A DNA stretch of 64,000 nucleotides, from positions 46,487 through 110,486 of the forward strand of contig DYHW01000001.1 in assembly GCA_020723965.1 (NCBI GenBank). Reading direction: 5' to 3'. This document shows positions 25,393 through 35,270 of this stretch, piece by piece (the stretch's first letter is position 1; every line of letters starts with the position of its first letter). The DNA is from Melioribacter sp. Lineage in GTDB: Bacteria; Bacteroidota; Ignavibacteria; Ignavibacteriales; Melioribacteraceae. Under the pieces are notes generated by a model that was given only the letters and a program-made list of their open reading frames with translations, was not told where the DNA came from and ran no database searches. Position numbers and translations under genes: made by a program.

Positions 25393-26475
25393 TTATCTTG
25401 TTCTTATTAGCCGTAATTGTGATGGAGAACTAAAAATATCTTTAAAGAAATATCCTTTGTTTATAAGTTCTTCTTTGTTCTTGATCAATAAATCTTTAAC
25501 AGATTCTATCCCAATTACTTTTGTAATTCCTGTTCTCAACACTTGTTCTTTATCTACATATACTTCGCCGCTATAAGGGATCATCGGGTTAAAGTCGATG
25601 TCGTGTTCCTTTGTTAACGGTCGAATGCTTAATTGGTAATCGGCTGGCACTGAGCGAACTATGCCAACTAATTCAAAGTTAGGAACACCATCACGAACAG
25701 CGAGAACAATCCCCCCGCTATAGCCACGGTTAAAAACTGCATCGATTAAGAATGTGTTTTTCTCTTTGCCGGGACTGCTAACAATTCCTTTCGAAATCAT
25801 TTTATAGTTCATTGGGAATCCGAACACATAAACAAAACTACCCCATTCAAGTTCTGTTGAATTTCCCCAAGGATAATTAAACACCGGCAAGTTGATTGTT
25901 AAATTCTGAGGATATTTATTGCCCAATATGGCTATATCTAAAGCTTTATCCAGTAGAACAATTTGAACTACGCCGGTATTGGGAAAATCCGGAATGTAAT
26001 TTGTCTGTTTTGTCTTTATTGAAATGCTTTGAACGAACTGCGAAAATGTGCCGTCTGGATTAACAAAGTAAGAAATAATTGTATCGGGAAAAGAGATAAT
26101 ATGCGCAACAGTTAAAACGGCAACCGAACCCTGATCTTCTGAAATAACAGTACCTGTTCCGGATGCAGTGCGGTTAAAAAAAACTTGTTGAACAGCTCTC
26201 TTATCATAATCCAGTCCATTCAATTCTTTTTTTAGAACTCTGCTAGATTCGCTGAATATATAACTTGTGTAGAAAGCAATGCTGTTTATAAGTTTGATAC
26301 AGTTGCTTATTTCTTCGAGCTGCAACGAAGAACTTTTATAGGGGAATTCACTATCGTATTTACCGTCAACTAAAGCAGGATATACTTTATCATAAACAGA
26401 TAAAGAGGAACAAGATAAAAATAGAGAGCAGATAAGAAAATGTGCGGCGTACTTTAAAGCTTTTTTGTTTTTCAA
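25393..26475 (-). CDS. Lipoprotein trypsin-like serine protease
   Basis: 360 aa starting with TTG at 26475 behind TGAGG. The N-terminus is a lipoprotein signal, with SLFLSC giving Cys22. A trypsin/HtrA-like fold has its triad in order: His125 (LTVAHIIS), Asp180 (LDIAILG) and Ser253 (RGYSGGIV). There is no PDZ domain, unlike DegP. It is probably bound to a membrane on the periplasmic side. An N-terminal helical region of about 80 aa precedes the protease domain. Substrate unknown; an envelope quality-control role is only a guess. Confidence 0.85.
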   Translation of the reverse strand: MKNKKALKYAAHFLICSLFLSCSSLSVYDKVYPALVDGKYDSEFPYKSSSLQLEEISNCIKLINSIAFYTSYIFSESSRVLKKELNGLDYDKRAVQQVFFNRTASGTGTVISEDQGSVAVLTVAHIISFPDTIISYFVNPDGTFSQFVQSISIKTKQTNYIPDFPNTGVVQIVLLDKALDIAILGNKYPQNLTINLPVFNYPWGNSTELEWGSFVYVFGFPMNYKMISKGIVSSPGKEKNTFLIDAVFNRGYSGGIVLAVRDGVPNFELVGIVRSVPADYQLSIRPLTKEHDIDFNPMIPYSGEVYVDKEQVLRTGITKVIGIESVKDLLIKNKEELINKGYFFKDIFSSPSQLRLIRTR

Positions 26476-26639
26476 CCGAACCTCATCAAAAGTGCTTTAA
26501 CTATCTCAAACGAAATCTAACTTTAAAAAGAAATTAAATAAAGGGCTAATTTTTCCGAATACTTACCCGCGTTCTTTTGCAGCATAATATTCTTTCGCTT
26601 TTTTTTGACTTTGAAACGGCTCTGATATAAACAAAGTTT

Positions 26640-27752
26640 CTAAAACAAGTTACTGTTGTAGCTTACAGATAACCCGTAAGTATGAAGCTTGTCATTTGTC
26701 TTATTTAGTTGAATCCATGTCAAATCGAAACTGTGAATCTTGATTAAAGCGTATTCAATAGATATATCCAGCGGAAAATCTATTCCAAGCTTTTGCAGCG
26801 ACATATTTACAGCAGCGCCGTAACGCCAGTTAAGTTTTTCGTAATTGAAAATACGCATCATGTCTTGCGGAATAATTCCGCCTAATCTGATGGAAAAAAT
26901 TTTTAAGGCGGTCATTTCGAAGCCGACTCCCAAGTTATCTGTATAATTTTCATCGAATGAACTTGGATTAAGCAGCCGCTGATATTCTCCTGTGATAAAA
27001 AAGTCTAAATCAGAATTTTCTGAATCATTGAAGAATAGAAGATTTAGTTCATAACAAAAGCCGGCTCTTAGGTATCTTGGTAATTTATTTTTGTAATATA
27101 ATTTTTGTTCTGGACTCAACTTAAACTCAGAGTCGGTTCCAAAATTTTGCAAAGATAAGCCGAGACTTAGATTATCGGTTGCGCTGTAGCTTGGTAAGAT
27201 TTTTTCAAAAGAATATCTCATTCCAATATCAATAACTATGGAAGTTTTTGAATCAAAGGACTTAGCAATCCACGGAAAAGGATCTACTCCGAAATTAAAA
27301 AATTTAAGACTTGCCCCGATAGAAAAATTATCAACAATAGAATTAGCATACGAAAAAAGAAAAGTTTTATTTGTTATAGTTCCAATCCCATCAGGGTTTT
27401 CAGTACTTGTAAGAATAAGATTACTTTTGTACTTGTTAAAACTAAACCCGAGCCTGCCAATTGGAACAGCGGCGCTAAAACCAAAAGTGTAAAATTTATC
27501 ATCGTCATTAGGATTGAACCAATTATCATTACGGACATTGTAAAAGAAATTAAAACCAGAAATTTTTGGAAGCGCTGCGGGATTAGTAAAAAATGATGTT
27601 GGCGTAGACCTTGCGACAAATGATTCGCCCAAAGCTATGCTATGAGGATTAGTTTCCAAATCTAAAGTTGTTCTACGCATTACTACGGTCTGCGCTTCAA
27701 GAGGCGTCAAGTATACGGCAATTAAAACCAAAACCAACAGTGTCTTTTTCAT
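26640..27752 (-). CDS. PorV/PorQ-like outer-membrane beta-barrel protein
   Basis: 370 aa, ATG start with GGGGAT site. A signal peptide of about 20 aa ends LEAQ. The mature start with SIALGESFVARSTPTSFFTNPAAL is the PorV/PorQ type opening, followed by alternating amphipathic strands with aromatic girdles up to a terminal YNSNLF. PorV-type barrels carry T9SS cargo at the outer membrane; PorQ has a less defined role. The assignment to either is by general likeness, and a FadL-like transporter is an alternative. The 164 bp before the protease gene hold nothing clear. Confidence 0.72.
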   Translation of the reverse strand: MKKTLLVLVLIAVYLTPLEAQTVVMRRTTLDLETNPHSIALGESFVARSTPTSFFTNPAALPKISGFNFFYNVRNDNWFNPNDDDKFYTFGFSAAVPIGRLGFSFNKYKSNLILTSTENPDGIGTITNKTFLFSYANSIVDNFSIGASLKFFNFGVDPFPWIAKSFDSKTSIVIDIGMRYSFEKILPSYSATDNLSLGLSLQNFGTDSEFKLSPEQKLYYKNKLPRYLRAGFCYELNLLFFNDSENSDLDFFITGEYQRLLNPSSFDENYTDNLGVGFEMTALKIFSIRLGGIIPQDMMRIFNYEKLNWRYGAAVNMSLQKLGIDFPLDISIEYALIKIHSFDLTWIQLNKTNDKLHTYGLSVSYNSNLF

Positions 27753-27949
27753 TTTATCCCCTAATTCTAGTTTGTTCTCTATTTGTTACGATATTCCGGC
27801 AAAAGAGACTTTCTTTCGATAACCCGGTTACAAAAAAAACCTGGTTCAGAATTACAAAAAAGAAAGCTTTTGAGAGAACCTTTGCAACAAAATAACTTGT
27901 GATGCTCGCTCTAACAAAATTCCGCACAGGCAAAAACGAATAATGTCCT

Positions 27950-29458
27950 TTATTTTTGTTTTTCGAAAAGCAGTTCAGTAAAAATAAAATCGGGCGAGTT
28001 AGGGACCTCGATAGAAAATTTTTTAATCTCAGCATTAAAATCCATATCGAACTTAATCCAGCCGCGCGTTAAGAATAGATCTTCCCAATCAATATAGAAA
28101 GCATCATAGTGATAATGATTCAGTGCGCCGCGGAAAGTTTGTGAAGGTAATAACTGTAAAAATAATTTACCGTTCTTCAAACTGATCTCCGCTTTGCCAT
28201 ACATTTTATCTTCATAAATACCGCAATATTTTTCAAGCGGCATAGAGGGTTTGGTGTTTTTTACGCGCACTTCTTCGCGTCGTTTATCTTCCTTTTCAAA
28301 ACCTTCAACTCTCTTTGCCCAGCTTTCGAGCATTATTTTATTATGATCTTTCGGTTCAACATTTGTAAATAGGTCCCATACATAGTTTCTGATAGCGCTT
28401 GTCATTCCTGTTTCCATATTGCTTAAAATAACAACTCCAACATTTTCTTCGGGAATGAAAGAAACATCCGAAATCATTCCAGGCATACCGCCGCCATGGT
28501 TATACAAGCGCTTGCCATTCCAATAACGGATAAACCAGCCCAGTCCATAATTCATATTACCAAGCGGAGTAAAATTTGTAAGCATTTCGTTGGATTGTTT
28601 TTCGCTGAAAATTCTTTTCCCTTTATACAAACCTTTTCCAAGCTGCAATCGTAGCCATTGGGCAACATCGAGCACGTTCGAATTCAAACCGAGCGCGCCG
28701 CCCGCATTATCTTTTTGAATATCGTTAAAAACTTTTATTTGTCCGTCTCTATTATAATGCCCCTTCGCAGCGTTTATAGCAGCGGCTAATTCTGCATAAG
28801 AAGTGTTGGTGTTATTCATTTCTAATGGATTAAGGAAATGAGTTTTAATGTAATCGTTCCAACTTGTGTCGGAAACAGCTTTAATAACTTCTGCGGCAGC
28901 AATAAACATTATGTTCTGATAACCGTATTTGCTGCGGAAGCTAGACGTTGGCTTTAAGAAGCGCGCACGTCGAATAACTTCTTTGCGGTCGTATGTTGAC
29001 CCGAGCCAAAGTATATCTCCGCTGAATGTTTCAAGTCCGCTGCGGTGTGTAACAAGATCGCGTATTGTAATTTCTTTCGTTACCCAGGGATCATACATTT
29101 GAAAATCCGGCAAGTATTTTATAACAGTGTCGTCCCATTTGATTTTTCCTTGATCAACAAGAATTGCGAGAGAAGCGGTTGCGAATGCTTTGCTGCAAGA
29201 TGCAATTACGAACAGCGTATTCTCGTCAACGGGATCTTTCTTTCCTATTTCACGAACGCCGTAACCTTTAGCAAAGATTACAGAATCATTTTTAACAATT
29301 GCAACGGCAAAGCCGGGCATCTTCCAATCTTTCATGGCATTGGTAATGTAACCATCAAGTTTCTTTAGCTCTTCTTGCTGTGCAAAAGCAAGTTGATAGA
29401 AAACAAATAGAAGCGTTATAATTATTTTCGCAAACGATTTTAAGAAAAAGGGTTTCAT
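27950..29458 (-). CDS. Secreted class C beta-lactamase-fold serine hydrolase
   Basis: 502 aa from ATG 29458, chosen because a signal peptide (ITLLFVFYQLAFAQQ) starts there and GGAAAA precedes it. The SxxK motif is in IASCSKAFATAS, the Tyr motif in YGYQN and the third box in NHGGGMPGM, so the active site is complete. A C-terminal DUF3471-like beta domain follows (about 400-500). Family members are esterases, D-peptidases or related. The VPS10-like gene ends 73 bp upstream on the same strand. Confidence 0.88.
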   Translation of the reverse strand: MKPFFLKSFAKIIITLLFVFYQLAFAQQEELKKLDGYITNAMKDWKMPGFAVAIVKNDSVIFAKGYGVREIGKKDPVDENTLFVIASCSKAFATASLAILVDQGKIKWDDTVIKYLPDFQMYDPWVTKEITIRDLVTHRSGLETFSGDILWLGSTYDRKEVIRRARFLKPTSSFRSKYGYQNIMFIAAAEVIKAVSDTSWNDYIKTHFLNPLEMNNTNTSYAELAAAINAAKGHYNRDGQIKVFNDIQKDNAGGALGLNSNVLDVAQWLRLQLGKGLYKGKRIFSEKQSNEMLTNFTPLGNMNYGLGWFIRYWNGKRLYNHGGGMPGMISDVSFIPEENVGVVILSNMETGMTSAIRNYVWDLFTNVEPKDHNKIMLESWAKRVEGFEKEDKRREEVRVKNTKPSMPLEKYCGIYEDKMYGKAEISLKNGKLFLQLLPSQTFRGALNHYHYDAFYIDWEDLFLTRGWIKFDMDFNAEIKKFSIEVPNSPDFIFTELLFEKQK

Positions 29459-29531
29459 AATTTTTCCAAAAAAAAAATATGTTTTACAAATGTTCAATTT
29501 ATATTCTAAAAAAAATGTAGAGCGTAAAAAA

Positions 29532-32500
29532 TTATAGTTCTTTCCCCGCATCATTTATAATTACTGCAGGGACGTTTGCTTCATCAATCAACTTGTTGAG
29601 TTTCGAAATATCGTTCTCTACAACATCTTTCAATTTGATCAACTCTATATCAATCTCTTCAAATAATTCTTTCTTTAATTCCATTGCCTGATCAGTCGGT
29701 CTGAAATCTCCGTTGGCAACAGAACTGCCAAGAGATGCGAGTTTGTTGTTCAATCTTATCGGATAATTCAATGGGTCTTGCGGACTTTTATTTTTGGTTT
29801 GGTACAAAGCTTCTTCAACGGCGGTAATTTTTTTGTTAATCACTTCAACAAACTTTTTCAGTTCGTCTACATTTTTCTGTTCTTTTATACGTTCGCCAAC
29901 ATCTTTGATTTGTTTACGAATATTTCTGATCTGTTTAATTGCTTTATGTGTATCGGTCAATTTATCACGTACGGAAATTAGAAAATCAAACTGGTCTTTG
30001 AGGTCATCTATAGAAGAGGAAGTTCGCGGGTCTTTCAAAATTTTAAAAGGAACAGTTAAACTATCCTTATCATATTTCAATGTTGCTTTGTACTGGCCAG
30101 GCAGCGCAAGCGGCCCATTAACACCGCCGCCCCACAAAATCATACCGTCAAATTTTTCAGCATCGGCATATCGCATGTCCCAAATAAATCTATTAAACCC
30201 TTTTTTGATTGGCAGGCGTTCGCCGTGTTCTTTAGCTTTCGGTTTATAAGATTTGATCGCGGTTCCGTTCACATCAGAAATTTTTAATTCAACTTTGCCG
30301 CTATCCGGCATCTCTTTGAAATAATAATTAAGAATTACACCGCTCTTTAAATTTTTTCCGCTTGTTATACCATCACTATTATTGCTGCCGCCAATTCTAA
30401 AGGTTTCGCGCGGCTGGTAAAGCCAAAAGTTTTTCTTCATCACTTCGGAATTCAATTGACGAAGCGGGGAAAAATCATCAATCATCCAGAATGATCTGCC
30501 TTGTGTTGCAACAATCAAATCTTCGTTTTTGATTGCAAGGTCTGTAATAGGAACAAGCGGAAGGTTTTGTTGGAACGATTGCCAATTCTCGCCGTCGTTG
30601 AAAGAAACATACATTCCTTCTTCCGTTCCCGCAAAAAGCAAACCTTGTTTTTTCAGATCAGCACGCATTACACGTGTAAAATGTTTCTCGTTAATTCCGG
30701 TTACGATTTTCTTCCACGTTTTTCCGAAGTCGGTTGTTTTGAGAATGTACGGGCTGTAGTCGTCTAGTTTGTATCGAGTTGCTGCAACATAAAGCCCTCC
30801 TTCTACAAAAGGATTTGCCTCGATGCTGTTTATCTGTGCCCATTCGGGAAGCAGATTTTTCGGCGGAGTTACGTTCTTCCAATTTTTTCCTTGATCGGTT
30901 GTTAGATAAATTAGTCCGTCATCGGAACCAGTCCAAATTATTCCCGACCTAATTGGACTTTCTGCGAGCGCAAAGATTGTACAGTAGTATTCAACACCCG
31001 TGTTATCTTTCGTAATTGGTCCGCCGGACGAACCTTGTTTAGTTGTATCATTGCGAGTAAGGTCGCCGCTGATTGCTTCCCAGCTTTGACCGCCGTTTGT
31101 TGTTTTGAATAAAACATTTCCTGCAGCATACAGTGTGTTGAGGTCGTGTTTAGAAAACACCATAGGAAAATTCCATTGGAAGCGGTATTTCATATTTTTA
31201 ACTCCGTGCCCCATCGGATTATCTGGCCAAACATTAACGGTACGATTTTCTTTAGTACGATGATTCAACATTCCAATAAATCCGCCGTAATTTCCTCCGT
31301 AAACAATGTCGTTGTCTTTTGGATCTGGTGCAAGCCATCCGCTTTCAAATCCTGCAGTTTCTTCCCAATCGTGCTCGCCAATGCTTCCCCCTTCGGTGCG
31401 GTGAAAAATTCTTACTGTGCTGTTATCTTGCTGTGCGCCGTAAATCCGATAAGGGAAATAATCATCTGTTGTTACGCGGTAAAATTGCGCGGTAGGCTGA
31501 TTGTGATAAGAGCTCCAACTTTTTCCACCGTCAAGAGAAACTTGTGCGCCGCCGTCATCGCCAATTATCATAATGTCTGTATTATCCGGGTTGATCCACA
31601 GATCGTGATGATCTCCGTGAGGAGTTGAAATACTTTCGAAAGATTTTCCGCCATCCTTCGACCGCCAGAAACTAACATTGAGAAGATAAACTTTATCTTT
31701 GTCTTTTGGGTCTGCATAGATGCGCGTGTAATACCAAGCGCGCTGGCGAAGATTTCTATCTTCATTTATTTTGGACCAATTCTCTCCGCCGTCATCAGAA
31801 CGAAACACACCGCCTTCTTCAGCTTCAATAATTGCATAAATTCTTTTCGGATCAGATTTCGAAACAGTTACGCCGATAATTCCGATTGTTCCTTTGGGCA
31901 GACCTTTGTTGGCTGAAATGTTTTTCCATGTAGTTCCGCCGTCTGTTGATTTCCATAAACCAGATCCTTCGCCGCCGCTTTCAAGACTGAAAGGAGTCCG
32001 CTTTACGCGCCAAGTTGAAGCAAAAAGGATTCGCGGGTTTGTCGGGTCCATTGTCAAATCTACTGCGCCAACTTCATTATTAACGAACAAAACTCTTTCC
32101 CAATTTTTCCCGCCGTCTTTGGTGCGATAAATTCCGCGCATTGAATTTGGTCCATATAAATGACCGAGAGCCGAGACATAAACTAAATCAGAGTTTTTTG
32201 GATCGACTGCGATTCTTGTTATGTGGCGCGAGTCATCAAGTCCAATATGTTTCCAAGTTTTTCCGGCGTCTTCGCTTTTCCACATTCCATTTCCGCTAGA
32301 AACATTTCCGCGCACGGTTTTTTCGCCTGTTCCCACATAAATTATGTTTGGATCCCATGTGCTCACTGCAATTGATCCAATAGAGCCGCCGAAAAATTTA
32401 TCTGAAATATTTTTCCAAGTTGTTCCGGCGTTCTCACTTTTCCAAACTCCGCCGCCTGTTGAACCAAAATAAAAGAGTGATGGATTCGACGGAACGCCAA

Positions 32501-32645
32501 CAACGGCACACGATCTTCCTCCGCGGTACGGACCAATGCCTCTGTATTCTAAAGCGCTGAAAAATGTTGTATCGATTTGCGCGAATGTTTCGTTAATAAA
32601 AAAGAGAAAAACAAATACTATTGTATTTCTAAGAAGTGATTTCAT
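29532..32645 (-). CDS. Secreted VPS10/sortilin-like BNR-repeat protein
   Basis: 1037 aa, ATG start with AAGGAT site and a signal peptide ending TFAQ. Residues about 25-720 carry many BNR/Asp-box repeats (SENAGTTWKNIS, SEDAGKTWKHI, TKDGGKNWERV, SLDGGKSWSSY), forming one or two beta-propellers of the sortilin type. The rest is a beta sandwich followed by a helical coiled segment (about 880-1020). There is no T9SS C-terminal domain. Such proteins are numerous in Bacteroidota and often called glycosyl hydrolases, but no catalytic residues are evident. Probable operon with the hydrolase downstream. Confidence 0.88.
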   Translation of the reverse strand: MKSLLRNTIVFVFLFFINETFAQIDTTFFSALEYRGIGPYRGGRSCAVVGVPSNPSLFYFGSTGGGVWKSENAGTTWKNISDKFFGGSIGSIAVSTWDPNIIYVGTGEKTVRGNVSSGNGMWKSEDAGKTWKHIGLDDSRHITRIAVDPKNSDLVYVSALGHLYGPNSMRGIYRTKDGGKNWERVLFVNNEVGAVDLTMDPTNPRILFASTWRVKRTPFSLESGGEGSGLWKSTDGGTTWKNISANKGLPKGTIGIIGVTVSKSDPKRIYAIIEAEEGGVFRSDDGGENWSKINEDRNLRQRAWYYTRIYADPKDKDKVYLLNVSFWRSKDGGKSFESISTPHGDHHDLWINPDNTDIMIIGDDGGAQVSLDGGKSWSSYHNQPTAQFYRVTTDDYFPYRIYGAQQDNSTVRIFHRTEGGSIGEHDWEETAGFESGWLAPDPKDNDIVYGGNYGGFIGMLNHRTKENRTVNVWPDNPMGHGVKNMKYRFQWNFPMVFSKHDLNTLYAAGNVLFKTTNGGQSWEAISGDLTRNDTTKQGSSGGPITKDNTGVEYYCTIFALAESPIRSGIIWTGSDDGLIYLTTDQGKNWKNVTPPKNLLPEWAQINSIEANPFVEGGLYVAATRYKLDDYSPYILKTTDFGKTWKKIVTGINEKHFTRVMRADLKKQGLLFAGTEEGMYVSFNDGENWQSFQQNLPLVPITDLAIKNEDLIVATQGRSFWMIDDFSPLRQLNSEVMKKNFWLYQPRETFRIGGSNNSDGITSGKNLKSGVILNYYFKEMPDSGKVELKISDVNGTAIKSYKPKAKEHGERLPIKKGFNRFIWDMRYADAEKFDGMILWGGGVNGPLALPGQYKATLKYDKDSLTVPFKILKDPRTSSSIDDLKDQFDFLISVRDKLTDTHKAIKQIRNIRKQIKDVGERIKEQKNVDELKKFVEVINKKITAVEEALYQTKNKSPQDPLNYPIRLNNKLASLGSSVANGDFRPTDQAMELKKELFEEIDIELIKLKDVVENDISKLNKLIDEANVPAVIINDAGKEL

Positions 32646-32743
32646 CTCGATTATCCTTGAAATGTTGAAACAATGGAATTACCTAATAGAATTTATTTTA
32701 ATTGTTGCGAGAATTCAACTGTTTCGGTCAAGATTTTGGTTTC

Positions 32744-32886
32744 TAACTGAAGTTACGCAAAAGTCATGCTGAACTCGTTTCAGCATCTGAAAATCGATTA
32801 AAAACGAGATTCCGATCCCGACAAGACTTCGTCGAGCTCAGTCGAGACGTCGGGATCAATATGACTGCTACCAATTTTTCAGAAGT
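32744..32886. repeat. Composite repeat: solo TIR plus GATCCCGAC-core element
   Basis: The 379-bp gap between the VPS10-like gene and thrC holds three joined repeats. TAACTGAAGTTACGCAA (32744-32760) is identical to the left end of the 201-bp element at 39015. A hairpin TGCTGAACTCGTTTCAGCA (32767-32785) follows. The 44-bp palindromic core from 32814 to 32857 with flank to 32886 is the inverse of 58227-58299, with 71 of 73 bases identical. The rest of the gap shows nothing clear. Confidence 0.85.
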
Positions 32887-33024
32887 ATTTCAATATAATT
32901 TAGCTGGCTTACTGGGAATTTTGTGCTGGTTTTGGAATTTATGATACAAAAAACCGGAAAGTTTAACGAGTTGCTTTGTGCGTTGATACCCGGAAGTTCT
33001 TAACAGCGATTCAATATCATTTTT

Positions 33025-34332
33025 TTAATAATTGTTGAGAAGAAATTCTTTCAAAACGGAAAATTCTTTTTCCATTAAAATTGCTTTCTTCTCTTTTTCG
33101 ATGCAATCTGTTAAGCGTTCGGGCATTTTTACTTCATGTTTAATTACATCTTCAACAACATCTTTGAATTTTGCCGGATGAGCAGTTTCTACAACTATTC
33201 CATTGACATTTTTAAGATCGTTCGAACTCAGAAATTGTTTTAGCGCTTGGTAACCAACCGCTCCGTGCGGATCAATTATGTAATTATATTTTTCAAATAC
33301 TTCTTTAATACTTTCTCGCGTTGCTTCGTCTGAGTAACTTTTTGAATAGATATCTTTTCGGATTTTTTCAATGTCTCCATTATACAATTCTATAATTCTT
33401 TCCAGGTTGCTTGGATTTCCAACATCCATTGCATTTGAAAGAGTTTGAACCGACTTGCGCGGAATGAATTGCGCCGTGTTCAAATATTCGGTAAAGACAT
33501 TGTTCTTGTTCGTTGCAGCGATAAACTTTTCAACCGGCAAGCCCAATTTTTTTGCAAACAATCCTGCTGTAAGGTTTCCTAAATTGCCAGAAGGGACGGA
33601 AATGACAACCGGCATAGTTTTATCTTTTACTTGACGATAAGCGTTTATATAATAGAATGACTGCGGAATCAACCGTGCAATATTGATCGAGTTTGCCGAA
33701 CTAAGATTTAATTTTGCATTAAGCTCGGCGTCAATAAAGGCATCTTTCACCAATCGCTGGCAGTCATCAAATGTTCCATTGATTTCGAGAGCGGTAATAT
33801 TTTTATCTAATGTTGAAAGCTGCTTCTCTTGGATGTAACTAACTTTGCCGCTTGGGTAAAGCAAAACTACTTTGATTCCCCCAACTCCAAAAAATCCATT
33901 TGCTACAGCGCTGCCCGTATCGCCTGATGTTGCAACAAGAATGATCAGTTCTCTATTAGAATTTTTTATAAAATATTCCATGGTTAGCGCCATGAATCGC
34001 GCGCCAAAATCTTTGAACGCCAATGTTGGTCCGTGAAATAATTCCAGCAAAGATAATTGCTCGGATAGTTCAACTAACGGGGCGGGGAAATATAACGCAG
34101 TTTCAATTATCATCTGAAGATCTCGATCCGGAATTTCTCCGTCGCAGAAAATTTTCGCAACTTCATAACTAATTTCTTGAAAACTTAGACCGTCTATGGA
34201 ATCAAAAAATGATTTGGGAAGAATTGGAATTTCTTCTGGCATGAATAGTCCGCCCTCTTTTGCAAGCCCTTGAAGTATAGCTTCTCTAAAAGTAACTGGA
34301 TTATTTTTGTCTTTAGTGCTGAAGTATTTCAT
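33025..34332 (-). CDS. thrC: Threonine synthase
   Basis: 435 aa, ATG start. It converts O-phosphohomoserine to threonine with PLP. The N-terminus KYFSTKDKNNPVTFREAILQGL, the PLP-lysine segment FHGPTLAFKDFGARFMAL, LVATSGDTGSAVANGF, the SGNLGNLTAGLFA loop and ETAHPAKF are typical of the bacterial type. Last gene of the thrA-asd-thrB-thrC operon, starting 2 bp after thrB stops. Confidence 0.96.
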   Translation of the reverse strand: MKYFSTKDKNNPVTFREAILQGLAKEGGLFMPEEIPILPKSFFDSIDGLSFQEISYEVAKIFCDGEIPDRDLQMIIETALYFPAPLVELSEQLSLLELFHGPTLAFKDFGARFMALTMEYFIKNSNRELIILVATSGDTGSAVANGFFGVGGIKVVLLYPSGKVSYIQEKQLSTLDKNITALEINGTFDDCQRLVKDAFIDAELNAKLNLSSANSINIARLIPQSFYYINAYRQVKDKTMPVVISVPSGNLGNLTAGLFAKKLGLPVEKFIAATNKNNVFTEYLNTAQFIPRKSVQTLSNAMDVGNPSNLERIIELYNGDIEKIRKDIYSKSYSDEATRESIKEVFEKYNYIIDPHGAVGYQALKQFLSSNDLKNVNGIVVETAHPAKFKDVVEDVIKHEVKMPERLTDCIEKEKKAILMEKEFSVLKEFLLNNY

Positions 34333-34334
34333 AG

Positions 34335-35270
34335 CTAATCAATTATGCTTGCGCCAGTTTTGTTTATTTCCGAAATGTACATTCTTGTTTTGCTTATCTG
34401 TTTGGATGCCGATTTTTTCATTGCGCTGCCAATTCTTGACGCTTCTTCATGCGATTTGCTAAAAGCAAAAATGGAAGGACCCGAACCAGAAATGCTGCAG
34501 CCAATCGAGCCCGCATTCATTGCAGATTCTTTAATTTCATAAAAACCGGGAATAAGCTTTGCGCGTATTGGTTCAACAATAACATCATTCAGAGAGCGGC
34601 TCACAAGTTCAAGATCATTCGCAAGCAGACCGGTTACTAATCCTGCAACATTTCCCCATTGAGTGATAGCATCTTTGAAGGGAATGTTTTTCTTCAGAAG
34701 TTTTCTTGCTTGTGAAGTATTTATCTCAAACTGAGGATGAATTATAGTACAGAATAGCTGAACCGGTATTTTTAGTTTTATAACATCAATAGGATTGTAG
34801 CTGCGAATTAGTACAAAGCCGCCTAAGAGGCATGGCGCAACATTATCAGCATGAACAGACTTCGATGCTATTTTTTCTCCGGTTAGCGCAAACTCCATTA
34901 GCTTTTCTTTCTTAAATGGTCGTCCTATTAATTCATTTAAAGCCACTACTGCGCCAACTGCGCTAGCTGCGCTTGAACCCAAGCCGCTTCCAAGCCCCAT
35001 ATTTTTTTTGATTTGAATTTCTAAACCGATGGAAAAATTCAGCTTCTTTAACATTGTAAGTATTGCCACAGTGGCAGTATTCTGTTTTATCTCGTAAGGA
35101 ATTCTTCCTTTGTCCCCTGTAATTTTTGTTATTCTAATTCCCTTTTTATTAGATAGCTTTAGTATTATTTCATCGCCAGGTTTATTTAGAGCAAAACCTA
35201 AGATGTCAAATCCGGGACCGACATTAGAAACCGTTGCCGGCGCAAATACTTTTATAGTTTTTGAAATCAT
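34335..35270 (-). CDS. thrB: Homoserine kinase
   Basis: 311 aa, ATG overlapping the asd stop (ATGA). GHMP kinase with VFAPATVSNVGPGFDILGFAL, the ATP-binding loop GLGSGLGSSAASAVGA and a C-terminal SISGSGPSIFAF loop, all intact. It phosphorylates homoserine for threonine synthesis. Its complete GHMP motifs contrast with the degraded ones in the galactokinase-fold gene at 15102. Confidence 0.96.
   Translation of the reverse strand: MISKTIKVFAPATVSNVGPGFDILGFALNKPGDEIILKLSNKKGIRITKITGDKGRIPYEIKQNTATVAILTMLKKLNFSIGLEIQIKKNMGLGSGLGSSAASAVGAVVALNELIGRPFKKEKLMEFALTGEKIASKSVHADNVAPCLLGGFVLIRSYNPIDVIKLKIPVQLFCTIIHPQFEINTSQARKLLKKNIPFKDAITQWGNVAGLVTGLLANDLELVSRSLNDVIVEPIRAKLIPGFYEIKESAMNAGSIGCSISGSGPSIFAFSKSHEEASRIGSAMKKSASKQISKTRMYISEINKTGASIID

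Noticed and set aside
29794..32130. Several plus-strand frames of 60-160 aa inside the VPS10-like gene
   Set aside because: All antisense to BNR repeats, no start signals, cysteine/serine-rich shadow composition.
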